NCBI GenBank assembly: GCA_944412525.1
Contig: CALYBM010000033.1
Coordinates: 1 to 43,782 of the forward strand
Source: an uncultured Ruminococcus sp.
Lineage (GTDB): Bacteria; Bacillota; Clostridia; Oscillospirales; Acutalibacteraceae
Length of the DNA stretch: 43,782 bases
Direction of reading: 5' to 3'
Part shown: in pieces, positions 8,806 to 16,633 of the stretch
Position numbering within the stretch: the stretch's first letter is position 1
Layout: every line of letters begins with the position of its first letter
Program-made: the position numbers and the translations under genes
Notes under the pieces: model-generated
The model's database searches: none
Seen by the model: only the letters and a program-made list of their open reading frames with translations
What the model was told of the DNA's origin: nothing

Positions 8806-9000
8806 TTGAGTAATGTTGGATATGGAAAACTTAGTGATATTCTTGCTAATTCAACTCAAATAAAAGTAAAATCAATAGCGTTATTTCACTATATGAATTC
8901 GGAGAAATTGTTTTTAAAGAATTCATTATATGATAAGCAAAGTTCTGATACATCAAGATTATTTTCTTCTAATGCTTTCCGGCATTTGCGTAAACAATGA
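8806..9000 (+). CDS. Possible small protein or gene remnant, 64 aa
   Basis: A weak call. A TTG codon at 8806 follows AAAGGA by 11 nt and opens SNVGYGKLSDILANSTQIKV, which looks protein-like. The last 37 codons run antisense through the 3' end of a better-supported minus-strand gene. It may be the 5' stump of a gene truncated when the neighbour was inserted. I recognise no family. Confidence 0.25.
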   Translation: MSNVGYGKLSDILANSTQIKVKSIALFHYMNSEKLFLKNSLYDKQSSDTSRLFSSNAFRHLRKQ

Positions 9001-9254
9001 TTTACACCCTTATAATTTAAGAGTAAATTCTCATCATTGATTTTGGAATTGTACAAATACTTTTCGATAGTTTGTTTAAAGCATTTAAGATACAAATATA
9101 AAAACTCGATTTCTTCTGTGTAGAACTGGTTTTCATTTAACAGAAGTTTATTTTTCAGAGGAAAATCAGTCATATTATTATCTGACATAAATTTATTTAA
9201 AATTTGTATTAAAAAGTCAGCTTCAATATCAGTAAAATTTACATTCAGTTTCAT
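8889..9254 (-). CDS. Hypothetical helical protein, 121 aa
   Basis: Unrecognised. It starts MKLNVNFTDIEADFLIQILN and is mostly alpha-helical and rich in Asn, Leu and Lys, with no membrane segment or signal. The ATG at 9254 follows AAAGGAGTGATCTT, a strong site, and a minus-strand promoter lies just upstream (9276-9305). It is one of few ICE genes in this half that face the integrase end. It is single and monocistronic, between palindrome copies 2 and 3, so it forms its own cargo module. Confidence 0.65.
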   Translation of the reverse strand: MKLNVNFTDIEADFLIQILNKFMSDNNMTDFPLKNKLLLNENQFYTEEIEFLYLYLKCFKQTIEKYLYNSKINDENLLLNYKGVNHCLRKCRKALEENNLDVSELCLSYNEFFKNNFSEFI

Positions 9255-9275
9255 AAGATCACTCCTTTGAAAAAT

Positions 9276-9305
9276 ATTATACACAATAATATTAACAATT
9301 GTAAA
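9276..9305 (-). promoter_or_regulatory. Promoter for the 121-aa minus-strand gene
   Basis: TTTACA (9305-9300) is followed by an 18-bp spacer and TATAAT (9281-9276), leading to the start at 9254. Confidence 0.55.
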
Positions 9306-9328
9306 GTATAATGTTTATCTATTACAGC

Positions 9329-9345
9329 TGTCCCTCGGAGGGACA
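9329..9345. repeat. Dispersed palindrome, copy 3
   Basis: Core TGTCCCTCGGAGGGACA, 40 bp upstream of the parA start. Confidence 0.9.
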
Positions 9346-9385
9346 CTTACAAAAAACAAATAATAATAATTCGGGGGAATTAAAA

Positions 9386-10198
9386 ATGACAAAAACAAAG
9401 AACGAAAACAAAAAAGCAATTAAAATCGCAGTATCAAATCAAAAAGGCGGCGTAGGTAAAACAACAACGGTTTTAAATATAGGAGCTGCACTTGCCATGC
9501 AAAAAAGAAAAGTTCTTCTTGTTGACTGCGACCCGCAACATCACCTTTCAAACTGGCTTGATTTTTCGCCAGACGGTAAACCTACAACATCAGATATGAT
9601 TTTCAGTACGGTTACAAACCAACCGATTGATTTTAAAAACTGCATACGCCGCAACGAGCAAGAAAACTTTGATTTTATTCCGTCAATTAATGTGCTAGCC
9701 GGTATGCTTGGAATTATAGCAGCTGATGATAATAGTTCAAATGTTATATCAAGAATCTTTGAAAATGACTATTTTAACGCTAACTATGATTACATAATTT
9801 TCGATTGTCAAACAGCACTTGACCTGCTTGTTACAAATGTACTCAAAGCCTGCGATAAATTACTTATTCCCGTTCAGGCAGATTTACTGAGTTATGAAGG
9901 TGTGGAACAAATGACAGATACATTTATGCGTGTTAAAAACGATACAGATATAAGTAAATACTTAATCGGAATGTTGGTAACAATGTATCAGACAAACACA
10001 AAACACTCCGCAACAATTTTCAATGCACTTAAAGAAAGCTACGGAGATTTAGTTTTTAATACATACATATCTTTCAGAACAGAAACTAAAAACTCGGTTG
10101 GTTATCACCGCAGCAGTGTTTCCGATCACAAATCGGTTGTAGGAGCTCAATATATGGAAGTTTCTCATAAAATAATGGAGGTGTGTGAGAATGCCTGA
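9386..10198 (+). CDS. parA: ParA-family partition ATPase
   Basis: A 270-aa P-loop ATPase of the ParA/Soj/MinD class. Deviant Walker A KGGVGKTT lies at 20-27, followed by LLVDCDPQHHLSNWL (Walker A') and YIIFDCQTALDLL (Walker B). It should position or stabilise the excised element by binding nucleoid DNA with ParB. I chose the ATG at 9386, preceded by CGGGGGAATTAAAA; the open frame extends upstream through the palindrome, where coding is unlikely. Its stop overlaps the start of the parB-like gene, so the two are coupled. Confidence 0.9.
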   Translation: MTKTKNENKKAIKIAVSNQKGGVGKTTTVLNIGAALAMQKRKVLLVDCDPQHHLSNWLDFSPDGKPTTSDMIFSTVTNQPIDFKNCIRRNEQENFDFIPSINVLAGMLGIIAADDNSSNVISRIFENDYFNANYDYIIFDCQTALDLLVTNVLKACDKLLIPVQADLLSYEGVEQMTDTFMRVKNDTDISKYLIGMLVTMYQTNTKHSATIFNALKESYGDLVFNTYISFRTETKNSVGYHRSSVSDHKSVVGAQYMEVSHKIMEVCENA

Positions 10199-11423
10199 AT
10201 TTTTTAAACCGAAAAAACAAGTTCTCAAAACGCCTGAACAAGCTTATGCAGAATTGCTGGGGAACAGCTCTGAAAATCAAATTATTGAAATTCCGATTGA
10301 CTTGACAGATGAAATTGACGATCAGCCTCAAAAAATACATGAGGATAAAATTGACCGAATTGTTGAAAGCATGAAAATAGTCGGACAGCTTGATCCGATT
10401 ATTGTTGTTACAAATCCTAAAAAGGAAGGTAGATACCTTCTTATCGCAGGACGTCACCGGAGGCGTGCTTGTATAAAGCTTGGCTTGCAAAAAGTAAAGG
10501 CTATTATTAAAAAGGAGACAAACCCTGACAAGCAGCGTCTTATGCTCCTTTCAACAAACAATGACCGCAATACAGATTATTTACCGTCAGAACTTGCATT
10601 TTCATATCTTGAACAAATGAAACTGCTTCAAAAACTCGGCAGTAAATCTACAGCAAGTCAGATTGCACAGGAAAACAACACAAATCGTAAAACTGTTCAT
10701 AAATACATTCAACTCACAAAGCTTATCCCCCCTCTGCTCTCCAGAGTTGACAGCAATGCAATTACAGTCGGTGCGGGGTATGAGCTCGCATTCCTATCAG
10801 AATCAGAGCAAGCAAAAGTTTTCAATTTTCTTCTTAATCACTCTGATTGCCATGTAACCAAAGAAAATGCAAGAGAAATCAGACTTGCACCTGATGACTT
10901 GCAAAATATTTTTTATCCCCTTGTAGATAAACCCACATTGTTTGACGACGAGGAAGAAATTGAAACTACAGAAGAGCCGAAAGCAGAGAAAAAAATAAAT
11001 ATTGATATTTCGGAACCCATAAGCTCATCAGTATCATCGGAAAAACAACAAAAAAATTCTCAAGTGCTAATGACCGTTGCATACATTATTCAAAAAGAAG
11101 CTTATTCAATTTTATCTTATATCATTTCGTGTTTCCCAACATCAAAGGAAGTTATTGAGCTTATAAATACTAAATATGTATCTAACGAAATTTCTTTTAA
11201 AGGCACATTAGATGAAGATAAAAAAACTTCTTTCATGCCGGCTTGTGTTCAATACTCGGTCAGCTTCAAAAAAAAGCTCACGATTACTTTTACATCAAAC
11301 ACAAAAACAAAAGAAAATTATAAAATATCTTATGAAGAACTTGACTGTATATTAAGAATATTTCTTCGAAAATATGTTACCATAGAAGATAAAATTTTAG
11401 CTATTAAAGAAGCTCAAAAATAA
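10191..11423 (+). CDS. parB: ParB-like DNA-binding partition protein
   Basis: A 410-aa protein. Residues about 35-110 form the ParB/Srx N-terminal domain, including GQLDPIIVV and the CTP-binding motif GRHRRRA. The next region holds a helix-turn-helix (STASQIAQENNTNRKTVHKYIQL, about 150-180). The remaining 200 residues are acidic then unfamiliar and probably dimerise. The start at 10191 has GGAGG 9 nt upstream and overlaps parA by 8 nt. A ParB needs palindromic parS sites; none of the canonical Bacillus type is evident nearby, but the ICE has many copies of another palindrome. Confidence 0.85.
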   Translation: MPEFFKPKKQVLKTPEQAYAELLGNSSENQIIEIPIDLTDEIDDQPQKIHEDKIDRIVESMKIVGQLDPIIVVTNPKKEGRYLLIAGRHRRRACIKLGLQKVKAIIKKETNPDKQRLMLLSTNNDRNTDYLPSELAFSYLEQMKLLQKLGSKSTASQIAQENNTNRKTVHKYIQLTKLIPPLLSRVDSNAITVGAGYELAFLSESEQAKVFNFLLNHSDCHVTKENAREIRLAPDDLQNIFYPLVDKPTLFDDEEEIETTEEPKAEKKINIDISEPISSSVSSEKQQKNSQVLMTVAYIIQKEAYSILSYIISCFPTSKEVIELINTKYVSNEISFKGTLDEDKKTSFMPACVQYSVSFKKKLTITFTSNTKTKENYKISYEELDCILRIFLRKYVTIEDKILAIKEAQK

Positions 11424-11467
11424 TCGCTAACAACTGAACATTCCCCCAAATGTTCTTTGTCAAAGGG

Positions 11468-11489
11468 GCTTGCACAATTCTGTGCAAGC
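11468..11489 (+). other. Intercistronic hairpin after parB
   Basis: A perfect 8-bp stem (GCTTGCAC/GTGCAAGC) with a 6-nt loop between parB and the dockerin gene. It is not followed by T residues, so it is more likely a processing or stability element than a terminator. Confidence 0.5.
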
Positions 11490-11515
11490 TCCTAAATAAT
11501 ATAAAGGAGTAAAAA

Positions 11516-12115
11516 ATGAAACATTTTAAATTTATTTCAACAATATTAATTATTACTACTGCTTTTGTTGCTTTAAATCTTTATACAAACACTTGTGTAG
11601 AGGCATCAACAATACAAACAGGAGATGTCAACCGTGACGGAGTAATAAATATTGCGGATGCAACATTGATACAAAAATATTTGTCAGGAATAAAAACAGA
11701 TAAAGAATTTTACAGTCAGTATGCTGATTTTGACCGTTCGGGAAAAATCAATGTCGCAGATGCAACATTGATACAGAAATATTGTATAGGCACTATATGT
11801 GTTTATGGTGATTACTTAATCTCCGTTAATAACGGTACAGCGGCAATTTATAAGTATTTTGGCTCAAACAACAGAATAACCATACCTTCAAAATTATACG
11901 GAAACAGCTATGAAATAACAAGCATAAGCAGTAATGCTTTTTATAATAATAAAAACCTTGTTATTGTAAATTTGCCCGAAAACATTAAGACAATAGAAAA
12001 TTACGCTTTTTATAACTGTTCAGAATTAACGACCATTTATTCATATAATAAAAATTTGCGTTGGGGAAATTCTTTTGTTAATTGTCCAAAATTTCAGTCC
12101 ATTAAGTTCAAGTAA
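11516..12115 (+). CDS. Secreted dockerin-domain protein with a BspA-like leucine-rich repeat
   Basis: A 199-aa secreted protein. A signal peptide covers residues 1-30 (cleavage near CVEA-S). A type I dockerin follows with two calcium-binding repeats: GDVNRDGVINIADATLIQKY at about 36-55 and DFDRSGKINVADATLIQKY at about 71-89. The C-terminal half contains a BspA/LRR_5-like unit (ITSISSNAFYNNKNLVIVNLPENIKTIENYAF). Dockerins dock onto cohesins in cellulosome-like complexes of Ruminococcus and Clostridium. There is no catalytic domain, so it may tether an adhesin-like repeat. AAGGAGTAAAAA precedes the ATG. Confidence 0.85.
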   Translation: MKHFKFISTILIITTAFVALNLYTNTCVEASTIQTGDVNRDGVINIADATLIQKYLSGIKTDKEFYSQYADFDRSGKINVADATLIQKYCIGTICVYGDYLISVNNGTAAIYKYFGSNNRITIPSKLYGNSYEITSISSNAFYNNKNLVIVNLPENIKTIENYAFYNCSELTTIYSYNKNLRWGNSFVNCPKFQSIKFK

Positions 12116-12143
12116 TACTCAATGTTATGTTAGGAGTTTTGAT

Positions 12144-12713
12144 ATGAAAAAGACAATTATAATTTTAACATTAATTATTCTAATTTTATTAGTTGCAACA
12201 GGTTGTAATAATATTGACCTTGACAATATATCCGAAGATACATTTAATACTTCTTATATTGATACAACAGAATATAAAGTTACAAGGGTAGTTGACGGCG
12301 ATACGCTCGTAGTAAAAATAAATGATGAAGAAACAAAAGTACGATTAATTGGAATAGATACTCCGGAGAGTGTACATTCCGATGAAAGTAAAAATTGCAG
12401 TTTCGGAAAGACTGTTTCCGACTACACAAAAAAACTGCTTTCTGACGAAAGTGTAACTCTTGAATACGATGTAGAGCAATATGATACATACGGAAGGCTT
12501 CTTGCTTATGTTTATCTCGATGACAATATGATTAATTATGATCTTGTCCTTAACGGCTATGCCGTTGCAAAAGAATATCCGCCAAATGTAAAATACGCTG
12601 ACAAATTTACCGAAGCACAAATCGAAGCCGAAAAGTCCAAAAGCGGTATGTGGTCTGATAATGTGAGTAATTCGGAATGTAATTTGAAAGATCAATACTT
12701 TATAAATTATTAA
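12144..12713 (+). CDS. Thermonuclease-family (SNase) lipoprotein
   Basis: A 189-aa exported nuclease. The N-terminus is a lipoprotein signal with a lipobox-like ending VATGC. The SNase domain shows VTRVVDGDTLVVKI, VRLIGIDTPES (catalytic Arg and Glu), and YGRLLAYVYL (the second catalytic Arg), ending with AEKSKSGMW. Micrococcal-type nucleases cut DNA or RNA with calcium. On an ICE it could process extracellular DNA or act in entry, which is inference. The ATG at 12144 follows TAGGAGTTTTGAT. It lies 28 nt after the dockerin gene. Confidence 0.88.
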   Translation: MKKTIIILTLIILILLVATGCNNIDLDNISEDTFNTSYIDTTEYKVTRVVDGDTLVVKINDEETKVRLIGIDTPESVHSDESKNCSFGKTVSDYTKKLLSDESVTLEYDVEQYDTYGRLLAYVYLDDNMINYDLVLNGYAVAKEYPPNVKYADKFTEAQIEAEKSKSGMWSDNVSNSECNLKDQYFINY

Positions 12714-12715
12714 AG

Positions 12716-12732
12716 TGTCCCTCGAAGGGACA
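12716..12732. repeat. Dispersed palindrome, copy 4
   Basis: Core TGTCCCTCGAAGGGACA, directly after the nuclease stop codon. Confidence 0.88.
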
Positions 12733-12744
12733 CCTTAATAAGGC

Positions 12745-12918
12745 TTAAACTTTGGCAGAGCTGCTTTCGCAAATACTTCTTTGTGCTGCAATAGTCGTAA
12801 GCGTATCGCCTAATTGGCAAAACACAGAACCTAAAATATTTAGTTCATCAATAGATAAATTACAGGACAACATATTTGAAATCGCTGTAATAGATGCAGT
12901 CAATTCGCATGGATTCAT
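12745..12918 (-). CDS. Small DUF6774-like protein, 57 aa
   Basis: A short minus-strand gene below common ORF size limits. It encodes MNPCELTASITAISNMLSCN, then LSIDELNILGSVFCQLGDTL and TTIAAQRSICE. This pattern of a small helical protein with ELTA, SxDEL and FxQLGDTLxTIAAQR is one I associate with the DUF6774 family, often seen in Firmicute mobile elements; its function is unknown. AAAGAGGTGATGAA gives a strong ribosome site before the ATG at 12918. It faces opposite to its neighbours. Confidence 0.7.
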   Translation of the reverse strand: MNPCELTASITAISNMLSCNLSIDELNILGSVFCQLGDTLTTIAAQRSICESSSAKV

Positions 12919-12965
12919 TTCATCACCTCTTTATATAAATATGTTTCATACCATAACAAAGTAAC

Positions 12966-12981
12966 TGTCTCTCAAGGAAAA
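12966..12981. repeat. Degenerate half-palindrome
   Basis: CTGTCTCTCAAGG resembles the left arm of the dispersed palindrome, with the right arm lost. It lies between the DUF6774-like gene and the 44-aa gene. Confidence 0.35.
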
Positions 12982-13003
12982 AAACAAATTAAAGGAGTAA
13001 ATT

Positions 13004-13138
13004 ATGATTTACATTATATTATCTGTATTAATATTATTTAGTGTTTTTGATTTAACGGCAGTATATTGCTATTGCGTGGCGGCAGGTCAATCAGATGAAT
13101 ATTTATATTCAATATCTTATAATGAAGAAAGGAATTAG
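13004..13138 (+). CDS. Small membrane protein, 44 aa
   Basis: A 44-codon gene starting MIYIILSVLILFSVFDLTAV and ending with YCVAAGQSDEYLYSISYNEERN. One hydrophobic segment fills residues 1-25 and a short acidic tail follows. AAAGGAGTAAATT before the ATG argues that it is translated. Small single-pass proteins with a CVAAGxxDE-like tail are common next to conjugation genes of Firmicutes, but I cannot name a function. Confidence 0.55.
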   Translation: MIYIILSVLILFSVFDLTAVYCYCVAAGQSDEYLYSISYNEERN

Positions 13139-13144
13139 TGTTAA

Positions 13145-14773
13145 ATGAAAAATAAAATAAAAATAATAACAATCATTTTATCGGCAGTAACACTCATCAG
13201 TGTTGCTGCTTTTTCAGTATCCGCTTCAGCTTTTGAATATACTGTTAAAAATGTAACAGATATGCAAAAGCACATAGCCGGCATTATTGTTCTTTCCGAA
13301 GAAAAGCAAAAGGAATATGATTTTAACAACGACGGTAAAATAAATATTTCTGATACTACATATTTACAAAAATTAATTGCTCAAAACTCGATTCAAGAAA
13401 CAACACAGCCGATAACAGAGGCAACCGAACCTACAACAATTATTTATCCGTCAAGTCTTGAATTAAACAAAACAAGTCTTACACTCGGAATCGGCGAAAA
13501 ATATACGTTTGTTAAAGATACGGATATTCCCGAATTTCCCTTCGTTTTTACTTCGAGCAATTCAAAAATAGCAACAGTTGACAGCAACGGAACTGTAACA
13601 GCAGTATCTTGCGGAACAGTAACAATAACCTGCTCAACAGGAAATGGACTAAAGGCGAGCTGTAATGTTACTGTCGGAGAAATGGCACAAAGCATTACAC
13701 TCAACAAAACAAATCTGACATTAGGTGTCGGTGAAGAATTTGACCTCAATAGCTACATATCTGAAAACACATTTGCATATTTCAGATGGTATTCTTCGAG
13801 CAATTCTGATGTTGCTTCTGTTGCAAAAAGCGGAGGATTGGTTACAGCTAAAAAGCAAGGCACAGCAACAATCACTTGTAAACTATATAATGGGTTGACA
13901 GCCACTTGTCAGGTCACAGTTAAAGCTGCTCCTTCGAGCGTTTCATTAAGTGTATCAAATAAAACACTCAAAGTCGGTGAAAATTTCACTATAAGTGAGA
14001 ATACAAATACCGGTAGTTATGCATATGGTTTTACTTGGATCAGCTCAAATAAAAATGTTGCTACCGTTACAAAATCAGTGAGTAACAAAGCAGTAATTTC
14101 TCCTCGTATGCAAGGCACTGCAACAATTACAATCAAAACTTACAATGGTAAAACTGCAACTTGCAAAATAACAGTAAAAGGCAGTGCAGTTAAATGTCTT
14201 GATGTATCGGATTGGCAGTACAGCATTGACTTCAACAAGGTGAAAGCCGATGGTTATGACTATGTCATTATTCGAGCAGGCTATGGCAGAGAAACCTATC
14301 AAAAAGACGTTCGATTTGAGGAAAACTATAAAAAAGCAAAAGCCGCAGGGCTTAAAGTCGGAGCATATTGGTTTTCTTATGCGATGTCGCCTTCAGAAGC
14401 AACAGCAGAAGCTAACGCTTGTCTTTATTGCTTAGGAAACAAAGATTTTGATTTGCCGATATACTATGATATGGAGTACGCACCGGCGATCACAAGTTTA
14501 AGTGTATCTACATATACGAAAATGGCTACAAACTTTTGCTCAGCGATAGAAAAGGCGGGATATAAAGCAGGTGTTTACGCTTCTGCATCGGTTTTCGGTT
14601 ATCCTCTCGATTACGATACTATTTCAAGTAAATATTCTATTTGGAACGCTGAATGGAACAGCTCAAGTACTGTAAAATGTGATATATGGCAATACACTTC
14701 AAATGGCGAAGTAAATGGAATTAATACAAGGGTTGATATGAATTATATCTATAACTTAAATATTTGTGAATAG
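13145..14773 (+). CDS. Secreted GH25 lysozyme with three BIG2-like domains and a dockerin-like module
   Basis: A 542-aa exported peptidoglycan hydrolase. A signal peptide covers 1-28. A dockerin-like region follows at about 35-80, of which only the second calcium loop (DFNNDGKINISDTTYLQKLI) is well formed. A short T/E/P linker leads to three bacterial Ig-like (BIG2) domains, each starting SLxLNKTxLTLGxGE or similar, at about 100-345. The catalytic GH25 domain at about 350-540 has LDVSDWQ near 350 and the acidic pair in YYDMEYA near 440. It could open the wall for mating or act as an antibacterial enzyme. Confidence 0.88.
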   Translation: MKNKIKIITIILSAVTLISVAAFSVSASAFEYTVKNVTDMQKHIAGIIVLSEEKQKEYDFNNDGKINISDTTYLQKLIAQNSIQETTQPITEATEPTTIIYPSSLELNKTSLTLGIGEKYTFVKDTDIPEFPFVFTSSNSKIATVDSNGTVTAVSCGTVTITCSTGNGLKASCNVTVGEMAQSITLNKTNLTLGVGEEFDLNSYISENTFAYFRWYSSSNSDVASVAKSGGLVTAKKQGTATITCKLYNGLTATCQVTVKAAPSSVSLSVSNKTLKVGENFTISENTNTGSYAYGFTWISSNKNVATVTKSVSNKAVISPRMQGTATITIKTYNGKTATCKITVKGSAVKCLDVSDWQYSIDFNKVKADGYDYVIIRAGYGRETYQKDVRFEENYKKAKAAGLKVGAYWFSYAMSPSEATAEANACLYCLGNKDFDLPIYYDMEYAPAITSLSVSTYTKMATNFCSAIEKAGYKAGVYASASVFGYPLDYDTISSKYSIWNAEWNSSSTVKCDIWQYTSNGEVNGINTRVDMNYIYNLNICE

Positions 14774-14783
14774 GAGAAAAACA

Positions 14784-15032
14784 ATGCCAAGAAGAAAAAT
14801 CAAAGAAAAAGCAGATAATACATTCAGCAATAATTTAATTTATTACCGAAAAATAAATGGGCTAACCCAACAACAAGTCGCTGATTATCTTGCCGTAAAC
14901 AGAACTACATATACAAAGTATGAGACAGGAGCCTCAGAACCGAGCTTTTTCATACTCCGAAAAATTGTTGAATTATATAAGGTAGATTTCAACAAAATAT
15001 TTATTTCAAATTACACTAAACAAATAAAGTAA
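14784..15032 (+). CDS. XRE-family transcriptional regulator
   Basis: An 82-aa protein that is nearly all helix-turn-helix: NNLIYYRKINGLTQQQVADY, LAVNRTTYTKYETGASEPSFF and ILRKIVELYKVDFNKIF. Such single-domain Cro/CI-like proteins repress their own and nearby promoters. TAGGAG lies 9 nt before the ATG at 14784, 10 nt after the lysozyme stop. It is a candidate controller of the cargo or of ICE excision, but no operator is evident to me. Confidence 0.85.
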   Translation: MPRRKIKEKADNTFSNNLIYYRKINGLTQQQVADYLAVNRTTYTKYETGASEPSFFILRKIVELYKVDFNKIFISNYTKQIK

Positions 15033-15076
15033 ATATTATTTTAAATAAAAAGATACTTGTAAAAGAAGAGGTTAAA

Positions 15077-15448
15077 ATGAACAAATTAACAAAATGGCAA
15101 AAAATAGAAAAATCGCTCAATCGAAATTATTTAAACTTATTTCTTAAAAAGTATTCATTTGTAAGTTATGCATCAAAAGCTGCCGGTATAAAGGTGAGCG
15201 ATCTTGTAAAAGCAGCAAGTTACTTTTTGAATATTAAAACAATTATCATATGGGATAATGATGATTATAAGCAGATGTCGGATTGGAAATCAAAAAAGAC
15301 AAATTTTACTTTGGCACCTATTTATATAGGAAACAATGAATATCTGCATACAATAAAAGATTTTGATAATTACTACATTAGCAAATATTACTTGCTTAAT
15401 AACCGAAAAGGAGCAACACTTGTAATTATTTGTGACAAGGATAATTAA
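15077..15448 (+). CDS. Hypothetical protein, 123 aa
   Basis: Unrecognised. A basic soluble protein. Residues 25-60 (YSFVSYASKAAGIKVSDLVKA) look helical and the rest mixed alpha/beta, with an aromatic-rich end (FDNYYISKYYLLNNRKGATLVII). AGAGGTTAAA precedes the ATG. It lies 44 nt after the XRE gene and may be cotranscribed. It has no signal peptide or metal motif. Confidence 0.6.
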   Translation: MNKLTKWQKIEKSLNRNYLNLFLKKYSFVSYASKAAGIKVSDLVKAASYFLNIKTIIIWDNDDYKQMSDWKSKKTNFTLAPIYIGNNEYLHTIKDFDNYYISKYYLLNNRKGATLVIICDKDN

Positions 15449-15464
15449 TTGAGGAGAATAACAT

Positions 15465-15506
15465 ATGTATCATATCAGATACAGTTATTCTTTAAAATTT
15501 TACTAA
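15465..15506 (+). CDS. Putative 13-aa leader peptide MYHIRYSYSLKFY
   Basis: A very short open frame with an excellent ribosome site (GAGGAGAATAACAT). Its first five codons (ATGTATCATATCAGA) are identical to those of the short frame at 17525, which also has a strong site. Each precedes a gene for an exported protein. The repetition suggests a true leader peptide or a duplicated 5' region. Confidence 0.4.
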   Translation: MYHIRYSYSLKFY

Positions 15507-15547
15507 AAAACTATTGTATATTTTTTTATTGAAATAACAAATATTTA

Positions 15548-15576
15548 TTGAAACCATAACCTATAAATGGTAGAAT
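15548..15576 (+). promoter_or_regulatory. Promoter for the Ser-rich lipoprotein gene
   Basis: TTGAAA (15548-15553) is separated by 17 bp from TAGAAT (15571-15576), 44 bp before the start codon. Confidence 0.55.
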
Positions 15577-15619
15577 ACAAGTGAAAGATAAGATAAACCA
15601 ACAGCAAAGGAGGATTTTT

Positions 15620-16486
15620 ATGAAAAGAAAATTAGCTGTTATACTATCCGCTCTTATAATAACATCAGCAATGTTTACAGGCTGCGAATGCGAAAACAGG
15701 ACAGCAACGGCTGACGAAGCAGCTATGACAACCGTAACTACCGAAACAAAGCCGCAAACATCTGACACAACAGTTGCTTTAGATGACACGGCACTTGATA
15801 AAGAAGAACAATCTGCCGTGCAGGAAGCCGGACTAAAAGTTGACAGTAAAGGCAATGTTACTGACAAGAACGGCAACAAGGTTGAAGCTAAGGACGGCAA
15901 AGTTGAGATAAAAGATGAAAACGGCGAGACAGTTGAAGTAAGTGTCGATACCATCAAAACGGTAAACAACAATACAGCTTCTGCAAACAAAACAAGCGGA
16001 TCTTCCAATACAAGCAAAAAGCCGAGTTCCTCATCAAGCACAACATCGAAGCCAAACAGCTCATCGAGCAGCTCATCCGGTTCAAGCTCAAAACCGAGCA
16101 GTTCGTCAAACAATCCTGCAAGCTCATCAAGCAGCACAAGCAATAAGACTTGGCACGAAGCAGTTTACAAGACGATAAATCACCCGGCTGAAACCAAAAA
16201 GGTTTGGGTTGTTGACAAAGAAGCTTATACCTATGAAGAACCTGTTTATGAAAAACACGACAGAACCATCTGCAATGAGTGCGGAGCTGATATTACCGAC
16301 AATCTAATTTCTCATATGAAGAATCATATTTTGAACGGGGAAAATGGAAGTTATAGAAACGAATGGGTCAATATTCAAGTCGGAACAAAAACTGTTGAAG
16401 TTCCCGAAGAAGGTCATTGGGAAACCAAAGTTATAAAAGAAGCTTGGACGGAAAAGGTACTTGTCAAAGAAGCAGGATATTACTGA
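15620..16486 (+). CDS. Ser-rich lipoprotein with a zinc-finger-like C-terminal domain
   Basis: A 288-aa exported protein. The lipobox-like segment MFTGC ends the signal near residue 24. An acidic, KG/DG-rich region follows (DSKGNVTDKNGNKVEAKDGK), then a Ser-rich linker at about 120-175. The C-terminal 110 residues begin TWHEAVYKTINHPAETKKVW and contain CNECGADIT..H..H, a likely Cys2His2 metal site, with repeated EEPVYE- and TEKVLVKE-type strands. I have seen this end in many secreted proteins of gut Clostridia, but its role is unknown. The start at 15620 has AAAGGAGG. Confidence 0.75.
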   Translation: MKRKLAVILSALIITSAMFTGCECENRTATADEAAMTTVTTETKPQTSDTTVALDDTALDKEEQSAVQEAGLKVDSKGNVTDKNGNKVEAKDGKVEIKDENGETVEVSVDTIKTVNNNTASANKTSGSSNTSKKPSSSSSTTSKPNSSSSSSSGSSSKPSSSSNNPASSSSSTSNKTWHEAVYKTINHPAETKKVWVVDKEAYTYEEPVYEKHDRTICNECGADITDNLISHMKNHILNGENGSYRNEWVNIQVGTKTVEVPEEGHWETKVIKEAWTEKVLVKEAGYY

Positions 16487-16520
16487 TACACAAGCTATTA
16501 TCATAAATTAAATAATATAA

Positions 16521-16556
16521 CAAAAGGCAGAGTGTAAAACCTCTGCCTTTTGTTAT
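16521..16556 (+). terminator. Terminator after the Ser-rich lipoprotein
   Basis: Arms CAAAAGGCAGAG and CTCTGCCTTTTG around an 8-nt loop. The same hairpin with minor changes recurs at 17430-17460. Confidence 0.7.
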
Positions 16557-16633
16557 AAGAAAATTACTTTTGTAATAATTAAAAGACATTATTTGACAAA
16601 ATATTATAATTATTATAGAATAGAGGTGAAAAA

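Noticed and set aside
12752-12964. Plus-strand 70-aa frame starting at TTG
   Set aside because: It has no ribosome site and is antisense to the minus-strand 57-aa gene, which has a strong site and a recognisable protein pattern.
15526-16143. Minus-strand 205-aa Leu/Ser-rich frame
   Set aside because: It is the complement of the low-complexity part of the lipoprotein gene; there is no start signal.
16593-16621. Promoter TTGACA-N17-TAGAAT for the coiled-coil gene
   Set aside because: The spacing is right, but transcription would begin at the ribosome site, leaving almost no leader. It is mentioned in the gene entry but not called.
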